Shown one piece after another: positions 22,274 to 34,439 of a DNA stretch of 64,000 bases; within the stretch, counting starts at the first letter, position 1; every line of letters begins with the position of its first letter. The DNA comes from Lasiosphaeris hirsuta (Eukaryota; Ascomycota; Sordariomycetes; Sordariales; Lasiosphaeriaceae). A program made the translations under genes and the position numbers. The notes beneath the pieces were generated by a model. The model was not told where the DNA came from. It saw only the letters and a list, made by a program, of their open reading frames with translations, and did not search any database. The DNA is taken from the NCBI GenBank assembly GCA_030549175.1, contig JAUKUA010000001.1, positions 186,001-250,000 on the forward strand. The letters are read 5' to 3'.

Positions 22274-24650
22274 GATGGTGGGTGTGTATGCTAAATATGA
22301 TCGATCTTCTTGCCATCTTGCTCAATACATCAAGGGTCTCTATTTTTTATAATCATGTCCACCTGTACATATATATACCACCGGGAGTTTGTTTGTGTCA
22401 TGGAACAGCACCGATCTTGAAATGAGTACATAGACGCGCGCACTCCTAGGTACGCCTTTGCTTTGCTAGCGGTTCGAATATTCCCAATACCCGATAAAAT
22501 TCATTTTGCTGCTTCCAGTTTCCGTCTGGCGTGAGTGGTGTCTGTCCGTATGAAGGGGAAAACGTGCTGGTACGACGCTTGTGTCAGACTATCGTGATCC
22601 CCCCAATCCTTCCACACGATCCCAGACCTGCCGGCAGTCGCCACCTGACAGAGTGGGTCTCCGTAACACCGAGCCTTCTGGCTTGCTGCAGCCGGCCGTG
22701 GGGTCTCAGGTTTCGGTCGGCACGGATGGCCGCATTTCGGGTGGGGATTGTTTATTTTGGAGCTAGATCCATCGGGCACGGCAAGTCAGACATTGGAACA
22801 AGGGAGCCTTTGGATTCCATGTTAGATGGTTTTCCACGTCTTGGCGGCCGCGGACGGACGGGGCCGGACCCGAAACCTTGTTTCCATGTAGGTAAGACGG
22901 AGGGACACCCATGCTCGCTGAGCTGCTGGGTACTTTGGAGGGGCTGAGTAAATGTCGAGTTCGTATATCGGACCGGGGGCTTGGTGGTTTAGCGCATAGT
23001 GCTTTGAGCGGTGCGGTTAGTTGGTGGCGGTCGTGGTTGCGGTGAAGGACAATGAGGAAGTGAACGCATTGAAGAGACATGTCGACGCCGCTTTTAATTT
23101 GACTATTTCAGCTGTGCAAACCGCTTTGCCCTCCAACAACGCAAGGCGTTCTCTCGGGGTTTTGCGGGCTGCTTGGAATTATCCGGGGGACGTTTTTCAT
23201 CCCGGAGATCTTTCCTTCCCACACACAAAGGTCACTGCTTGGAAACGGGCTCTCGCAATCGCCTTGTCTTCGTCCAGGCAGCAGTGCAGTGGCTATGTGT
23301 AAACTTGAAAGCTAGGTATCTTTGATCCCAGTCATGGGCCCCGAGTTTGTTGTGCGAGTCTCACGATCCACCAGGGGTCGTACATACTAGCAGAACAACA
23401 AGCCTCCGAGTCATGTTCTGCGTCCCTTGTCCCCTTTTCTCCCAACTGCGCACTTTGTACCTGAATCCATGACGACATAGATTGACATACTGTGTTCCCT
23501 TTACCTGCGTGCCTCAGAATATGCCCTACATCTTCCGACCGATCTACGACAACGCCTAGGGTGAGGTCCCATTTGATCAGCTCAAAAGGATCGTAGCCCT
23601 GCTGTTGGTCGAGGTTCAATGTGTGCCATCTTGCAATGTGTGGAATGGCCTGCATGAAATTGCCAAGTAAAATACTAATCACTGGTAACTTATCTGAAAT
23701 ATTGGCTCAACATTGATGTCGTCAAAGCGGAGAGAAATGCTGTGTTGTTCCCCCGCAGAGTGGGCAGGTGAAGTTGTTACAGGCAAATGCGGGCCAGGCC
23801 ATGCCGTGAGCCGCAGCAAGGTAGCCGCGGCTGATGGATTACTGAGGTAGGAAAGTGAGTCCGTGGCTAAACGAGGGGAGATGTTTCTGAGGGCTGGCTA
23901 ACCGTTGATGATTTGCATTTTGGATGCGAGCGTGGCAGTCGATGATTTCAAGTTTCCCTGAAGAAAGTCGACCGAAGTTGTGGGACACGCGAGTCTTCCG
24001 ACCATGGAGAGACACAGCACTCAATACCGAAACTGTGCTTGCCTTGCCAGAGCAGCTGCCTGGGGTTGGTTGTCGGTTTCTGATTGATTCCCAAATGGAT
24101 AAGGCAAGAACGACCGGCGACATCATGGACAAAGTTCAAGACCCAACACCGGATGCACTGTCCAATCGATGCTGGGCAACAAGCCGGCACGTGGAAGCAA
24201 AAACAAGTGTGCCCAGCAAAAGTTGTGATGAAATCCGATTCATCCATTTCAAAAGTTCAAGAGGCTTGTTCAACCTCCTCTCGGTACATATCCAAATCTT
24301 TCCAATCTCCAAGCATATTTTCGATTAGGGAATCATGAAAGCAGTGGTCTTTGGAGCAACGTAGCATACCTTACCCAAAGCCACCAGGTTACCTAGCTAC
24401 TAGCGGCACTTTACATGCCGTGTTCCGTGGATTCCGTGGAGGTAGCGCGATGCAAGGTAATCTAGACGTCTCGCGTGTTTTTGACAGGCGGTGGTACCCG
24501 TGGACGTATCAAACACCAAATCACCAGCATCAACAAATCCAACGAAGAAGGAAAAAAAACCCCTCCCAATTTTGATATCCAAACGCAGAGAGGTATGTAC
24601 TCTACCTAGAAAGCTAACAAATTGCCGCCCAATACCTGACTCCCACCACT
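22274..24650. other. Intergenic
   Basis: I see no supported gene in 2.4 kb. Frames of 90-140 codons (e.g. 22531-22947 plus, 23682-23332 minus) have no recognisable motif. The segment next to 24650 is the 3' flank of the transporter gene. Confidence 0.45.
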
Positions 24651-26367
24651 CTAGTGCGTCTCGCCCGCAACCGCGGTGCGCTTATGCAGTCGCGCAAGCC
24701 AAGTCTTTGACGTCGCGACTCTGATCCTCTTGCCCCAGATCATGAAGACGATGACAAACAGATTATTCACAAACAAGACGGCGGTGAACGCGCCCGCAAT
24801 GACCTTGGCATACCCATTGTTCAAAATCCAGTTCAGCACCTCGATGCTCAGCCCAAAGCTGATCGCCTGCTTGCCCAGGTTCATGATGATCAGCATCTCC
24901 GACAGGTTCGCCGTGTACGAGTCGACCGCGTACGCCAGCGTGACAGTAAAGTAGAAGTATCCTCCCCACTGTGTCATTGCGACACCGAACATGTACCCCA
25001 GCCAGTGCAGGTCATGCTCGGCCGTCAGCCCAAAGACGAGCTGCCCGACAGGCGCAATGATCATGGGGATGAGGAGCACGCTTAGGCGCATCTCGGCCTC
25101 GCGGATGCCGTTGTTGCGCTTGGTCAGCTTGGCCGCGACGACATCGCTCAGGGGGAGCAGTGGCAGCGCGAGCGCGAAGCCGATGATGCTGGCGATGGAG
25201 TGCAGGCCCGAGTTGGTCTGGGGCCAGTTGTAGGGCGGCGCAACGATCTTGATGGGGAAGATGAAGCTGAAGGCGAAGCCGCAGAGGCCAATGTAAATGC
25301 CATAGGTCGTGATGACCCAGAAGGTGGAGGGCACCAGCAGGTAGGTGAAGGAGCGTCCAATGGTCATGAAGAACTCCGACTCGTGATCTATGGTGCTCCA
25401 CGGCTTGAGCTGCTCGAGGAGCGTCTTGCGCGGGGGGATGTTGGCCGAGGCGTCCTCGCGCTCCGAGACGTTGTCTTCCTTGCTGACTGTAAGGTTGGTC
25501 TCGGTGCCGTTGGACGAGGGCACGCTGGCGATGTTGCGCACGTAGCGCGTCTCCTCGACGAAGAAGAAGGCGAGTATAAGGAGGGCCATAGCGAAGGCAA
25601 ACTCGACGTAGAAGAACAGGTTCCACGAGTACCCGGCGGCCAGCATGAAGCCCGAGAACATGGGCCCCGTGGCTCCCAGGCACAGCGCTACCGTGTACCA
25701 ACCCAGCTTCTTGCCGCGCTCGTGCAGGAAGAAGATGTCGTTGACTAGCTGCACAGGAAGCGCCTCACACACACCCGATCCGAAAGCATGCACGACGCGG
25801 CAGCCCATGAGACCCGAGAAGGTGGTGGCCTGCGACGCACCAATGACACCGGCCGCGTACAGGATCAGCGACCCCAGCATCACCGGCCGCCGGCCAAACT
25901 TGCGGTACAGCGGCACCAACAGTAAACTGCCGAACCCAAAGGCCAGATTCGGGTAGTTGACGAGGCCGGCGGCCGTGTTGGGGTCGACGCCAAACTGTTC
26001 CGAGAACAGGCCAATGTACGTCGACGGGCCGATGAGGGCTGAGTTGCCCAGGAACGAGAATAGGGCGCAGCACAGCAGGATCATGTGCTTCTTGAACTTG
26101 GGCCATTGCAGAGGGTCGTTGGGGTCCGAGGACGGCACGGGGAACAGCGCCTGCCCATAGTGTGTCTCCTCGCCCTCGCGCGCCTGTAGATTTACGGTGC
26201 CCGGCACATCCTCCTCGTGCGCGTGGCTGTGGGGGCGTGTCAGCATGCTGGGTAAGGTGACGAAAGGGGGGGAGTAACACAAAGGAGAGAGCCGCGCTCT
26301 TGACTCGGACTCGGACTCGGACTCGGATTTACCTGTGGACGTCGTGTCGAACGGGTGCTCTAGACAT
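24651..26367 (-). CDS. Major facilitator superfamily transporter (DHA1-like)
   Basis: 536 aa from two exons, 26367-26333 and 26226-24651, with a 106-bp intron (GTAAAT...CACAG). The joined N-terminus reads MSRAPVRHDVHSHAHEED. This is preferred over the open upstream frame, which runs through the intron. A cytosolic N-terminus with DPNDPLQWPKFKK precedes the first membrane helix, a layout typical of fungal DHA1-type carriers. The loop PLYRKFGRRPVML matches MFS motif A. About 12 hydrophobic segments are present, split 6+6 by a charged central loop (about residues 245-300). Substrate unknown: relatives include drug, polyamine and cation-linked carriers. The next genes do not suggest a pathway. 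Confidence 0.88.
26288..26328. repeat. GACTCG/CGGACT hexanucleotide repeat inside an intron
   Basis: Several consecutive copies of a 6-nt unit (GACTCG on the plus strand) sit in the first part of the transporter intron, just after the splice donor. The repeat number could affect intron length. Confidence 0.75.
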
Positions 26368-28918
26368 GGTGAAGACGTGACGGCTGTCTTCAACTTGTTC
26401 TGAAAGAAGTTTGTCGTCGAGAACCTACGAGCCGGCGATGAAGCAGCAGGCGGTCCCAATACTAATATATTTATTCCGTCGACCAGACACAACGACGGCG
26501 TGCCCAGGCTCTAGACGAACCGAGACCAGGGCCCCCCCGGCGGCAAGTGAGCGGGTGCATGAGATGAATGTTGGATGCTACGATACAACACACAGGGCAT
26601 CTCCTGTGCAGCTTCTGCTACTCTTGTTTGCTGCGGGGTTCCCGGGTTTAGTGTTCCGTCCCTTGGAGTTGCGACACTGACATGGGGGAGGGGGGGGGGG
26701 AGAGCTATGTACAGAGCTATCTATGCAATATCGACAAACAGGGCCGCGGTCGCAGGGGTTGACAGGTCGTCCATTCGGCGGCTCAGGCTAATAGCACCTG
26801 CTACTATACTACCAAGGTAAGTGGCCTTCCTTACACGACTCCCTTCGTCCCATCTCCCATCTTGCGTGGTTCCGCAAGCTCGGCAATGGGTGGTTCAACC
26901 ACAAAACACCGTATCTTGGCCGCGTGGCAGCACCCTCCCGCACAGATGTTGGGGGTAATTTTAAGAAGGGTTCCATTGCAACCAGACACGGCTGGGTTTG
27001 GCGCTGGCATTGCAGCTTGGCGGCACAGGCTCACGCTCACTACAACATGTTGTGCGTTTTCCCCCGTCTTCTTTCTGCCTTCTGCGCCGCCTACCCCAAA
27101 GTTCCCCTCACTTCTCAAACTCGATCGAGGCCATTCGGGGCTTTCTTAGCAATTGGCGCGGCGCCTTCTGGCCAATCGTGCAGAGTTTGTCAACCATCGC
27201 GTAAGCTGAGAGGTCCCGCGAAAGGCATGGGGCGCATCGGCAGTGGCAAGTAGGCATATACATCTTGATAGCCAAAGTTCCCCGTAAGATCATGTCAGAT
27301 ACAGGCACCCAGCAGACTGATCCTCGGTAGCACAGAGACGACCCCTAGGTCCGAGAGCAGTCGATCACGGCAGCACAACAAATATATCCAGATTCCAGGC
27401 TCATGCTGGGGGCGTGACAGCCAGATCCGCGGATCTCTTGCCAAGATTTTAAGTGTCGTCCATATGCCGCGCGCTACTGCGGAGGACTGGGACCGCTGGG
27501 AGAGGTCCCCAGGGCTGATGGGGTCACTTGACGGAGTCTCTGGGGGGGGGGGGGGAAGGGTGCGGAATGAGAAGTTGAGAAAGCGGGGAAACTTGGCAGA
27601 GCCCGTATATCACATCTCTAATTGTCTGGAGGGAAACATGGCTAGTTCAATCAGCGTCGAATGTCGGCTGATACAGGGGGATATGTCGGCGCCGAAACAA
27701 GCAGCGGACAGCAGGATTGTGCCGGTGGCAGATGTTGCCCAGTCGCAACAAGGGAAGGGCTGATTAACCGCATGCATCCATCGTATACTTCTGCGACGTG
27801 TTGGTCTGCCAAATTCCAAATTCATTCCATCCAGAGCTCGTCGAGCCGCGAACCCGACCAGTCGACGGCCAGCAGCTTCTACATTGCCTGCCCCCAACCG
27901 GTCATCGACACCCAATGTACCAGGGCCCGAAAATAGAGGATTCACTCAGAACCGTGCATCGAGATTGGCTCGATAGGGCCCGGATCTGATAGCTCCTAAA
28001 GCGCGCCCACCGGACAAGCGCGTGGAGCCATGTTACACCGGTAAGCGTAGGGTATTGTTTCCATGCAGACGCGCTGCAGCGAGGTGCAGACCGACACCCC
28101 TCGTGCCGTACACCACCACCACCACACATGCACACACGCTGTGACACACACACGCTTGGAAGCTCGGGAGCTACTAGAAGCGCCGATGGGCACCTACCTG
28201 GGTGTGTTGCTGCCATGGGGGGGGGAGGGGGAGGGGGCCGGCGGGCGTTGCTGAAACCCTTCCTACGACGTTCGTTCGTTTCGCTATCCCGCAGGCGGAA
28301 AGACGCTGGCTGTCGTCGAGGTGGTTCCATTGGGACGATCTACTATGTCGGCCCGTTTCTGTTTCCGGCTCAATTCTTAGGTGCGGTCGGTGAGGTACCT
28401 ACCTTGGGTACTAACGGCGGGCGGGCAATGGGCAGGGGACCCCGTTGTCGGGTACTAGATCCAGACTGTGACGCTAGTGTCTGGTCTGGATTGTTGGGGG
28501 TTGTCTTTGGTGATGGGGCTGTTGGGTCTCATGTACTGTTGTGGCTACCAACTACATCGGAGCTATCACGACCTAGTGCTAAGCTGTCTGGACTTGCTGC
28601 TGGCCAGGGGTAAGCTGGGTCGGAGTGGTTGGAGATGTGGCCGCTGTAATTACGTCTTACTTTAGGTGTTTGTGAGTGATAATATAATATTGATGACTAC
28701 TACTAGTACATCGCCAAGATGCAAGATATTCTAACCACTCCATGCTCTCCCTCTCGCCCCTCTCCTTTCCTCAATCTAGGCTCCCTTTTCCTCCGTGACC
28801 CATGATGGTCGATCCGCAGAGGCTGGAGAGATGGCAGAGTCAACTTGGGAATACCTAAGCAGCGCGTCACAGGCCGCTTGGCTTTGTAGTACTTAGCTAG
28901 TAGGTTCGAGTTGACCTG
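26368..28918. other. Intergenic with simple-sequence tracts
   Basis: There is no supported gene in 2.5 kb. Short low-complexity tracts occur: G-rich near 26683 and 27541-27555, CACCACCACCACCA near 28108-28121 and GGGGGGGGAGGGGGAGGG near 28219. Open frames are under 165 codons and motif-free. Confidence 0.45.
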
Positions 28919-29107
28919 TTAGGCTCGGGATCTGGTGTAGGACGGGCAGATCTCAAAGACAACAATGTTCGGGACGACAATGGTCTGTGGCAGATTGGTG
29001 CAGGGTTGAATCATAGGGCTACCCTGAATGAATTGACGGCCGCACTTGTGAGCGTACTCAATGGAGACGTGGCCGCACTGCGGTCGGCGTTGCGGGCTTG
29101 CCATCAT
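28919..29107 (-). CDS. Possible small Cys/His-containing protein
   Basis: 62-codon frame (MMASPQRRPQCGHVSIEYAH...). CGHVSIEYAHKCG gives paired Cys-His / His-x-Cys positions, with two more Cys later. Similar short Cys/His proteins of unknown role are common in Pezizomycotina. Codon use looks coding, but the frame is short and has no downstream partner. It may be a free-standing small gene or the first exon of a longer one. No function assigned. Confidence 0.35.
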   Translation of the reverse strand: MMASPQRRPQCGHVSIEYAHKCGRQFIQGSPMIQPCTNLPQTIVVPNIVVFEICPSYTRSRA

Positions 29108-29532
29108 GAGTAAGATACCTGGTAGCTATGGAGGCAAGGAGGGACTTGGGGGCGAAATATCCGATGGGTTTGGGTTTCGAGAGGATCTGGGCGTCAGGGG
29201 TAAGGAACTTGAAAGGTGTGCAACTTGAATTCTTGATATCGAGCCAAGGTATGCTGCTGAGAAGAGGCGATCATGGGGGTAGAAATACTTGCACAGCTGA
29301 GATACCCAGCCTCTATTTTCACGGCGCCAAATGGCTCAAGCTCAAGCTCAAACTCAAGCCCGGGATTACCGAAGAGACCATCTATCACAAAAACCTTCGC
29401 AAAACATGTTGCGGTTTTGCTGGCGATCGGCGTTGCGCATTTCTGATTTCTGACTTGGGTTGTTTTGTCTTCTCCTCCTCCTCCTCCGCCGCTGATTTCT
29501 TTATTGGTTTGGGCGATTAATGGTGATTTGTT

Positions 29533-30655
29533 ATGGATTTTGGATACATGGTAGAATGTCGGGTCCTCTTCGTCCCACGGTCCAGCTCGTGTCAACCCGA
29601 AATGTTGCAGGTTGGTGCCGGAAATGGTCAGATGGACAGTGGGCGGGCACCCAACTCTGAAAGCCGACGGCACCACCTTATCCACGTCGTCAGACTCTTC
29701 GACAGACGTCACGCTGGGCACGTACTACGCTTCGCCCGACGACCACCAGCTGCCCGGCCACTGCGAGATTTCCATGATTCGGCGCAACCGTCTCGTCGAG
29801 GTGGGCCGGTTCGGTTCCTTCGTTGACCTGGTCACGCCCGTTTCGTCCCCTTCGGAGCGGTTAGTCTTTAAGCATTACGAAGACGACCACGGCGATGCCC
29901 GCCTCCGCAACCTAATGGTTGACCCCGCGACCGACAATCTCATAATCATCGACTTGGGTAAAGCGCTCCGGCATGGGCACTTCACTAGCAAAGGTACCTG
30001 CGTATTCCATTCACCCTCCTACCGTCCACTGCCCTTCACCGTTCAGCCAACACTCCCTACAACACTAGGCACGGCGGCACCCGAAGTCGAGGGAGAATAC
30101 AGTCCACTGCCGTCCGCCCTTCAGCTACCCCCTACAGCGCTAGGCACGGCGGCGGCCGAAGTTGAGGAAGAAGAACGAGACGAAGAAGAATACGAACTGG
30201 ACGTAAATGCCGCCATCGTGGCGGTGCACGACCTCGTCACACGCGACACTACAGACCGCACCTGGGAAGCCACGGAGTGCGGCCTATGGAACGGTATCGG
30301 GACCGACGCCATCACCACCAGCCTATGGACAGCCCACCCCTCCACACAGCTCGCCAGCTCAGCCGAAGCCTACCGCGCGGCCCTGGTCTCCTGGCTCCAA
30401 CGACGCCGCGCCGACCCGCGCCGCCACGCCCCTACATCGCCCCTCGCCTTCCCCGACTACATGCCCGTCCCCCGCGCCGATAAGGTCCGCGTGCTCAACT
30501 ACAACGACCCCCTCTACCCTTACCTTAGGCCCCCGTCTGGTATCACGTCCTCGGTCAAGGTCAGCGGCCGCAAGTTCCACCGCCGCGAATGTACGTTGCA
30601 GCTATCTGTTGGATTCAACGGCCTTGGCATTCTTGGCAGGCCCAGCCGGTTATAA
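29533..30655 (+). pseudogene. Decayed kinase-like gene with missing catalytic core
   Basis: The coding signal begins MDFGYMVECRVLFVPRSS. It shifts by one frame near 29608 and continues in a 347-codon frame. That frame contains SERLVFKHY, which resembles the Lys-bearing strand of a kinase N-lobe. Almost directly after comes HGDARLRNLMVDPATD...IIIDLGKA, the catalytic HGD...N and metal-binding D-L-G. The ~100+ residues normally between these elements are absent. The C-terminal ~150 residues (DVNAAIVAVHDLV...NDPLYPYLRPP) look like a coherent fungal protein region. Seen: the shift and the abrupt join. Inferred: internal deletion and loss of kinase function. It may still be expressed as a fragment. 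Confidence 0.55.
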
Positions 30656-31803
30656 CCTGCGTCGGAAATCCCCGTGTGATCACGGACAGCTGATAACGGG
30701 CATGTTGCCCACGACGTACATACCTGGTGTAACAGAAACAGAAAAAGGCCATGGAGAAAGGCAAAAAGCCTCAGACCCCCTTCGTGGCTGCCAAGGTAGT
30801 CTCAAACACCTTGCTCCCCTCAAATCCGCAGATGCAAATGTAATGGCAATGGCAATGGCAGGTTCCTGGGTCATCTTCTTGCTCGCAGTCGCCTAGTTGG
30901 ACTGTGTGACGGCGACATTCTGGACTGTCACCTCCTACGCCGCCGTGACCGTGTATACCTCACAACTCTCAGACTGCACATCGGCCGGTTATTCAAGTTG
31001 CTTTTATACTTATAGCATACTATTGGGCTTGAACCCGACCTCGACCCCGACGGCCAGGCCCGTATCAGCAGTCACTTTTATCGAAAGAATTCATGACATC
31101 ACGCTTGTCTTTCTATAAGTGCCGGTCGAGGAGGTGCCCGACTCGGACCTCAGCACCACCACCGCCACCACGTCGCCCAGGGGGACGGCAAGTTCACATA
31201 CGTCACGCCATATCTTTCCCCCAGCGCCGTACCGCTGGATGAGCTGCGCAACATCATGTCACTTGATACCCGTGTCGCGAGACCGACGAATTCTCTCAGG
31301 CGGTAAGAATACGTAACGCTGTTTTTCTTGTACACGCCGGCTTAGACTTTCGGAGTCTGTCAGGGTGTAGGATGAATGGCTGTTGACGTCAAGGTACAGC
31401 ATTACGATGAAGGTAGTCTTCCTGCGGGATTCGGATTCGACAACGCTACAATCTTCTAGCGCAGCGCAATGAAGCTGGCGAGGTCTGCCGAGTACTTGTT
31501 GTTGTCTATTTGCATCTAGGCATCGGCAGCGAAGCTGCCGTCTGCGGGGTCTGCCGGTTGCAAAGACCTCGCTCGACCATTTCTTGCTGGGATGGTCTAG
31601 GGGCAAGGAACGTACGACCTCATGTCAGAAGCACTGCACTTTTGATGGGGGTTGAATATATGGGGTTGCGAAGGTTGTGTGTGATGATCGACCAGGTTAC
31701 TACTACCAACTCTTCAAGGTTACACACACCAATTTGTAGCCCTCAATCAGTTGGTTTCCGCCTAGTCCAAACACCCCCAAGAACCTTGCAACAAAGAATC
31801 CCC
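30656..31803. other. Intergenic, possible gene remnants
   Basis: Short open frames (30897-31118, 31119-31316 plus) adjoin each other without a family match. They could be debris of a secreted or membrane protein, but I cannot support a call. Confidence 0.4.
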
Positions 31804-33516
31804 TCAAGAACCCGCTCCCTCGGCATCATCACCACCGGTCCCCAGCACCTCGTCAGCCATGGCCCTGCCCGCCGCCCGGCCGGAAAAGATGCACCCGCCC
31901 AGGAAGGTGCCCTCGAGCGAGTTGTAGCCGTGCACGCCGCCACCCCCGAAGCCGGCGGCCTCGCCGGCGGCGTACAGCCCCGGGAACGGGGTGCCGTCGG
32001 GCCGCATGACGTTGCTCTGCAGGTTGGTCTCGATGCCGCCCAGCGTCTTGCGCGTCAGCAGGTTCATGTGCACAGCGATCAGCGGCCCGTGTTTCTTGGT
32101 GTCGAGCAGCTTGTGCGGGGGCGCGATGCGGCTGCGCCGGTCCGGCCAGTAGGTGCGCGCGCTGTGGATGAGCATGGCCTGGGCGTCCTTGGAGTACGTG
32201 TTGTCGAACTGGCCGTCGCGGGCGTCGACGGCGGCCTGCACCTTGGCCAGGTCCAGCTGCGGCGCGCCGTCGAGCTTGGTCGCAGCGAACTCGTTCATGC
32301 CCCTGACCAGGTCCTCGAGGTTGTCGCTGACGATAAAGTCCTCGCCGTGCTTGATGAAGTTTTGCACCGGGACCGTGCCCTTGGAGCTGAGGATCCGCTG
32401 CGTCAGGAGCTGCCAGATGCTCTTGTTGGTCACGTCGGGGTTCTGCTCCGAGCCCGAGAGGGCGAACTCGCGAGCGACGATGCTCTGGTCCGTGATGAAC
32501 CAGGTGTAGTCGTAGCCTGTGGCGCAGATGTGCTTCAGCGTCGCGAGCGTGTCGCAGCCGGGGAAGAGGAAGGGTGGGAGGCGGTTCCCCGTGGCGTCGA
32601 GCCAGAGCGACGAGGGCGCCGGGAGGACGCGGATTCCGTGGCCGGGCCAGATGGGGTCCCAGTTCTTGAGCCCTTCGGTGTAGTGCCACATCCTGTCGCG
32701 GTTGATGACGCTGGCGCCGACGCCCTGGGCGATGTCGATCATGCGGCCGTCAACGTGTGCCGGGACGCCCACGACGAAGTTCTTTGGGACCTTGGGGCCC
32801 AGCCGGTCGACAGGCCAGGCAGCCTTCACCTTCTCGACGTCGCCACCGATGCCGCCCGACGACACAAGAACAGCAGCGCCCATGATCTCGAACTTGCCCA
32901 CCGAGGTCCTCGACGTCTTGACGCCGCGTGGGGACTCATCGGCCTCCAGCACGCGGCCGCGGACGCCAATGGCCCTCCCGGTAACGTCATCGACGATGAC
33001 CTCGTCCACGACGTGGCGGAACTTGAACTCGACGATCCCCTCCCTCTCCGCCTCCCTCACGGGCTCGGCAAAGATCCGGACGACCTCGGGCCCGGTGCCC
33101 CAGGTCAGATGGAAGCGCGGCACCGAGTTGCCATGGCCCTCGGCGCTGCCGGCGCCGCGCTCGGCCCACCCGACGTTGAACAAGAAGCCGAGCCCCCTCG
33201 CTTTGACGTAGGCCTCCATGCCGCCGGCGGCAAAGTCGACAAAGGCTTCGGCCCACTGGCGCGGCCAGAAGTCGTCGCGCTCGCGGTCGAACTGGGCCGA
33301 CCCCAGCCAGTCGCGCAGGGCCAGCTCGCGCGAGTCCCGGATGCCCAGCCGCCGCTGCTCGGCCGAGTCGACGCAGAAGAGCCCGCCCAGCGACCAGAAG
33401 GCCTGGCCGCCCAGGTTGGCCGGACTTTCCTGGTCGAGTATTAGCGTCGGCACCTTGCGCTGCGCTAGCTCATAGGCGGCCACTAGCCCCGCGAGGCCCG
33501 CGCCGATGATGATCAC
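31804..33516 (-). CDS. FAD-binding dehydrogenase (fumarate reductase/KsdD-like)
   Basis: At least 570 aa. The frame opens at the FAD-binding Rossmann motif VIIIGAGLAGLVAAYELAQ, followed by the second conserved block NLGGQAFWSLGGLFCVDS. It ends with GLYAAGEAAGFGGGGVHG and NSLEGTFLGG, the C-terminal FAD contact of this family. This is the soluble FAD-dependent oxidoreductase family that includes ketosteroid dehydrogenase-like and fumarate-reductase-like enzymes; the substrate is unknown. Odd: no ATG exists in this frame upstream. An ATG at 33542-33540 is out of frame by one base, separated only by a run of nine C (minus strand); ten C would join it. The given end, a GTG, marks the first certain codon, not a proven start. 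Confidence 0.85.
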   Translation of the reverse strand: MIIIGAGLAGLVAAYELAQRKVPTLILDQESPANLGGQAFWSLGGLFCVDSAEQRRLGIRDSRELALRDWLGSAQFDRERDDFWPRQWAEAFVDFAAGGMEAYVKARGLGFLFNVGWAERGAGSAEGHGNSVPRFHLTWGTGPEVVRIFAEPVREAEREGIVEFKFRHVVDEVIVDDVTGRAIGVRGRVLEADESPRGVKTSRTSVGKFEIMGAAVLVSSGGIGGDVEKVKAAWPVDRLGPKVPKNFVVGVPAHVDGRMIDIAQGVGASVINRDRMWHYTEGLKNWDPIWPGHGIRVLPAPSSLWLDATGNRLPPFLFPGCDTLATLKHICATGYDYTWFITDQSIVAREFALSGSEQNPDVTNKSIWQLLTQRILSSKGTVPVQNFIKHGEDFIVSDNLEDLVRGMNEFAATKLDGAPQLDLAKVQAAVDARDGQFDNTYSKDAQAMLIHSARTYWPDRRSRIAPPHKLLDTKKHGPLIAVHMNLLTRKTLGGIETNLQSNVMRPDGTPFPGLYAAGEAAGFGGGGVHGYNSLEGTFLGGCIFSGRAAGRAMADEVLGTGGDDAEGAGS

Positions 33517-33829
33517 CGGGGCTTGCGGGGGGGGGACGACATGGCGGGTGGTTGGGTTGTGCTACGCTGCGCTGTGCTGCCGTTTGGGCGTGAAGGTTGA
33601 GATTGCTGGTCGCAGGCACACCTGGGGCCGTGCACGTCAAGTGGTCTTTTCTTCTTCCAGGTCCCAGCTTGCCCGCTAGGTGGTTGGGAGGGATGGCAAG
33701 AGCGGATCACCTCATGGGCTGACTTCGTTTTACGAGGCAGGTGTAGTCCGAGTTGTTGGTCCGTGATCACGCGCCTGCTCGATGCCTCGGCTTGATATGT
33801 CGGTGGCGTGACTTCCCCGCGATGTCACC

Positions 33830-34370
33830 TCGCAGGGTTAGGGTTGCATCCAAGACCAACGTCTGCCAATGTGCAGTCGAGGAGGAAGGCTTCCGTCTTG
33901 AGTTTATTCGACTGATGAAAGAAAGCAACCCAGTTCGATACAATAACCTCATGAGCAAGGTTTCCCCGACGAAGAGATCTTCACCAAAGGTTTCTTTCTA
34001 TGGCTACGGGATGAGAGTCGCGAGGAAACGCCTAAAGGTATTATAGCTCAGGAGGAGGAAAGCCTCGTGACTGAGGAGCAAGAACTCCATACCGAAACAG
34101 TACTCGTTGGCGGTACTAGATATGGAGGAGCTTCAGCTGGTCCTATCTAAATTGGGGATACATGCTTATTATCTTAAACACCAGCCGGTCCAGGGTAAGG
34201 TCCAATCCGAAAAGGTGAATATCCCCACCGGAACTCCTATTGATGTACGACACTGGCTTGCATTTACAAAATACATACTGGTGTTTTTGAGAAATACAGG
34301 CGAAGGAGTCATTATCATCAGTCACTTTAAGGAGATTGCGAGCATTTTCAAGAGGGATAAGTCATGAAAA
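33830..34370 (+). pseudogene. Unidentified coding remnant
   Basis: Protein-like stretches in different frames follow each other: EEEGFRLEFIRLMKESNPVRYN, then after a shift FTKGFFLWLRDESREETPKG, then an 86-codon frame (34107-34367). Codon use looks protein-like but stops and shifts break it. I do not recognise the family. It lies at the edge of the repeat-rich island. Confidence 0.3.
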
Positions 34371-34439
34371 GTAATATAATCACGTCGTTAAACTAAATCA
34401 GAGCTTAATTTAGGGCCCGGGTGTGAACAACCCGGCCAT

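Noticed and set aside
33833..33846. Interstitial telomere (GGGTTAGGGTT)
   Set aside because: Only about one and a half TTAGGG units; consistent with chance, despite lying at the edge of the repeat island.
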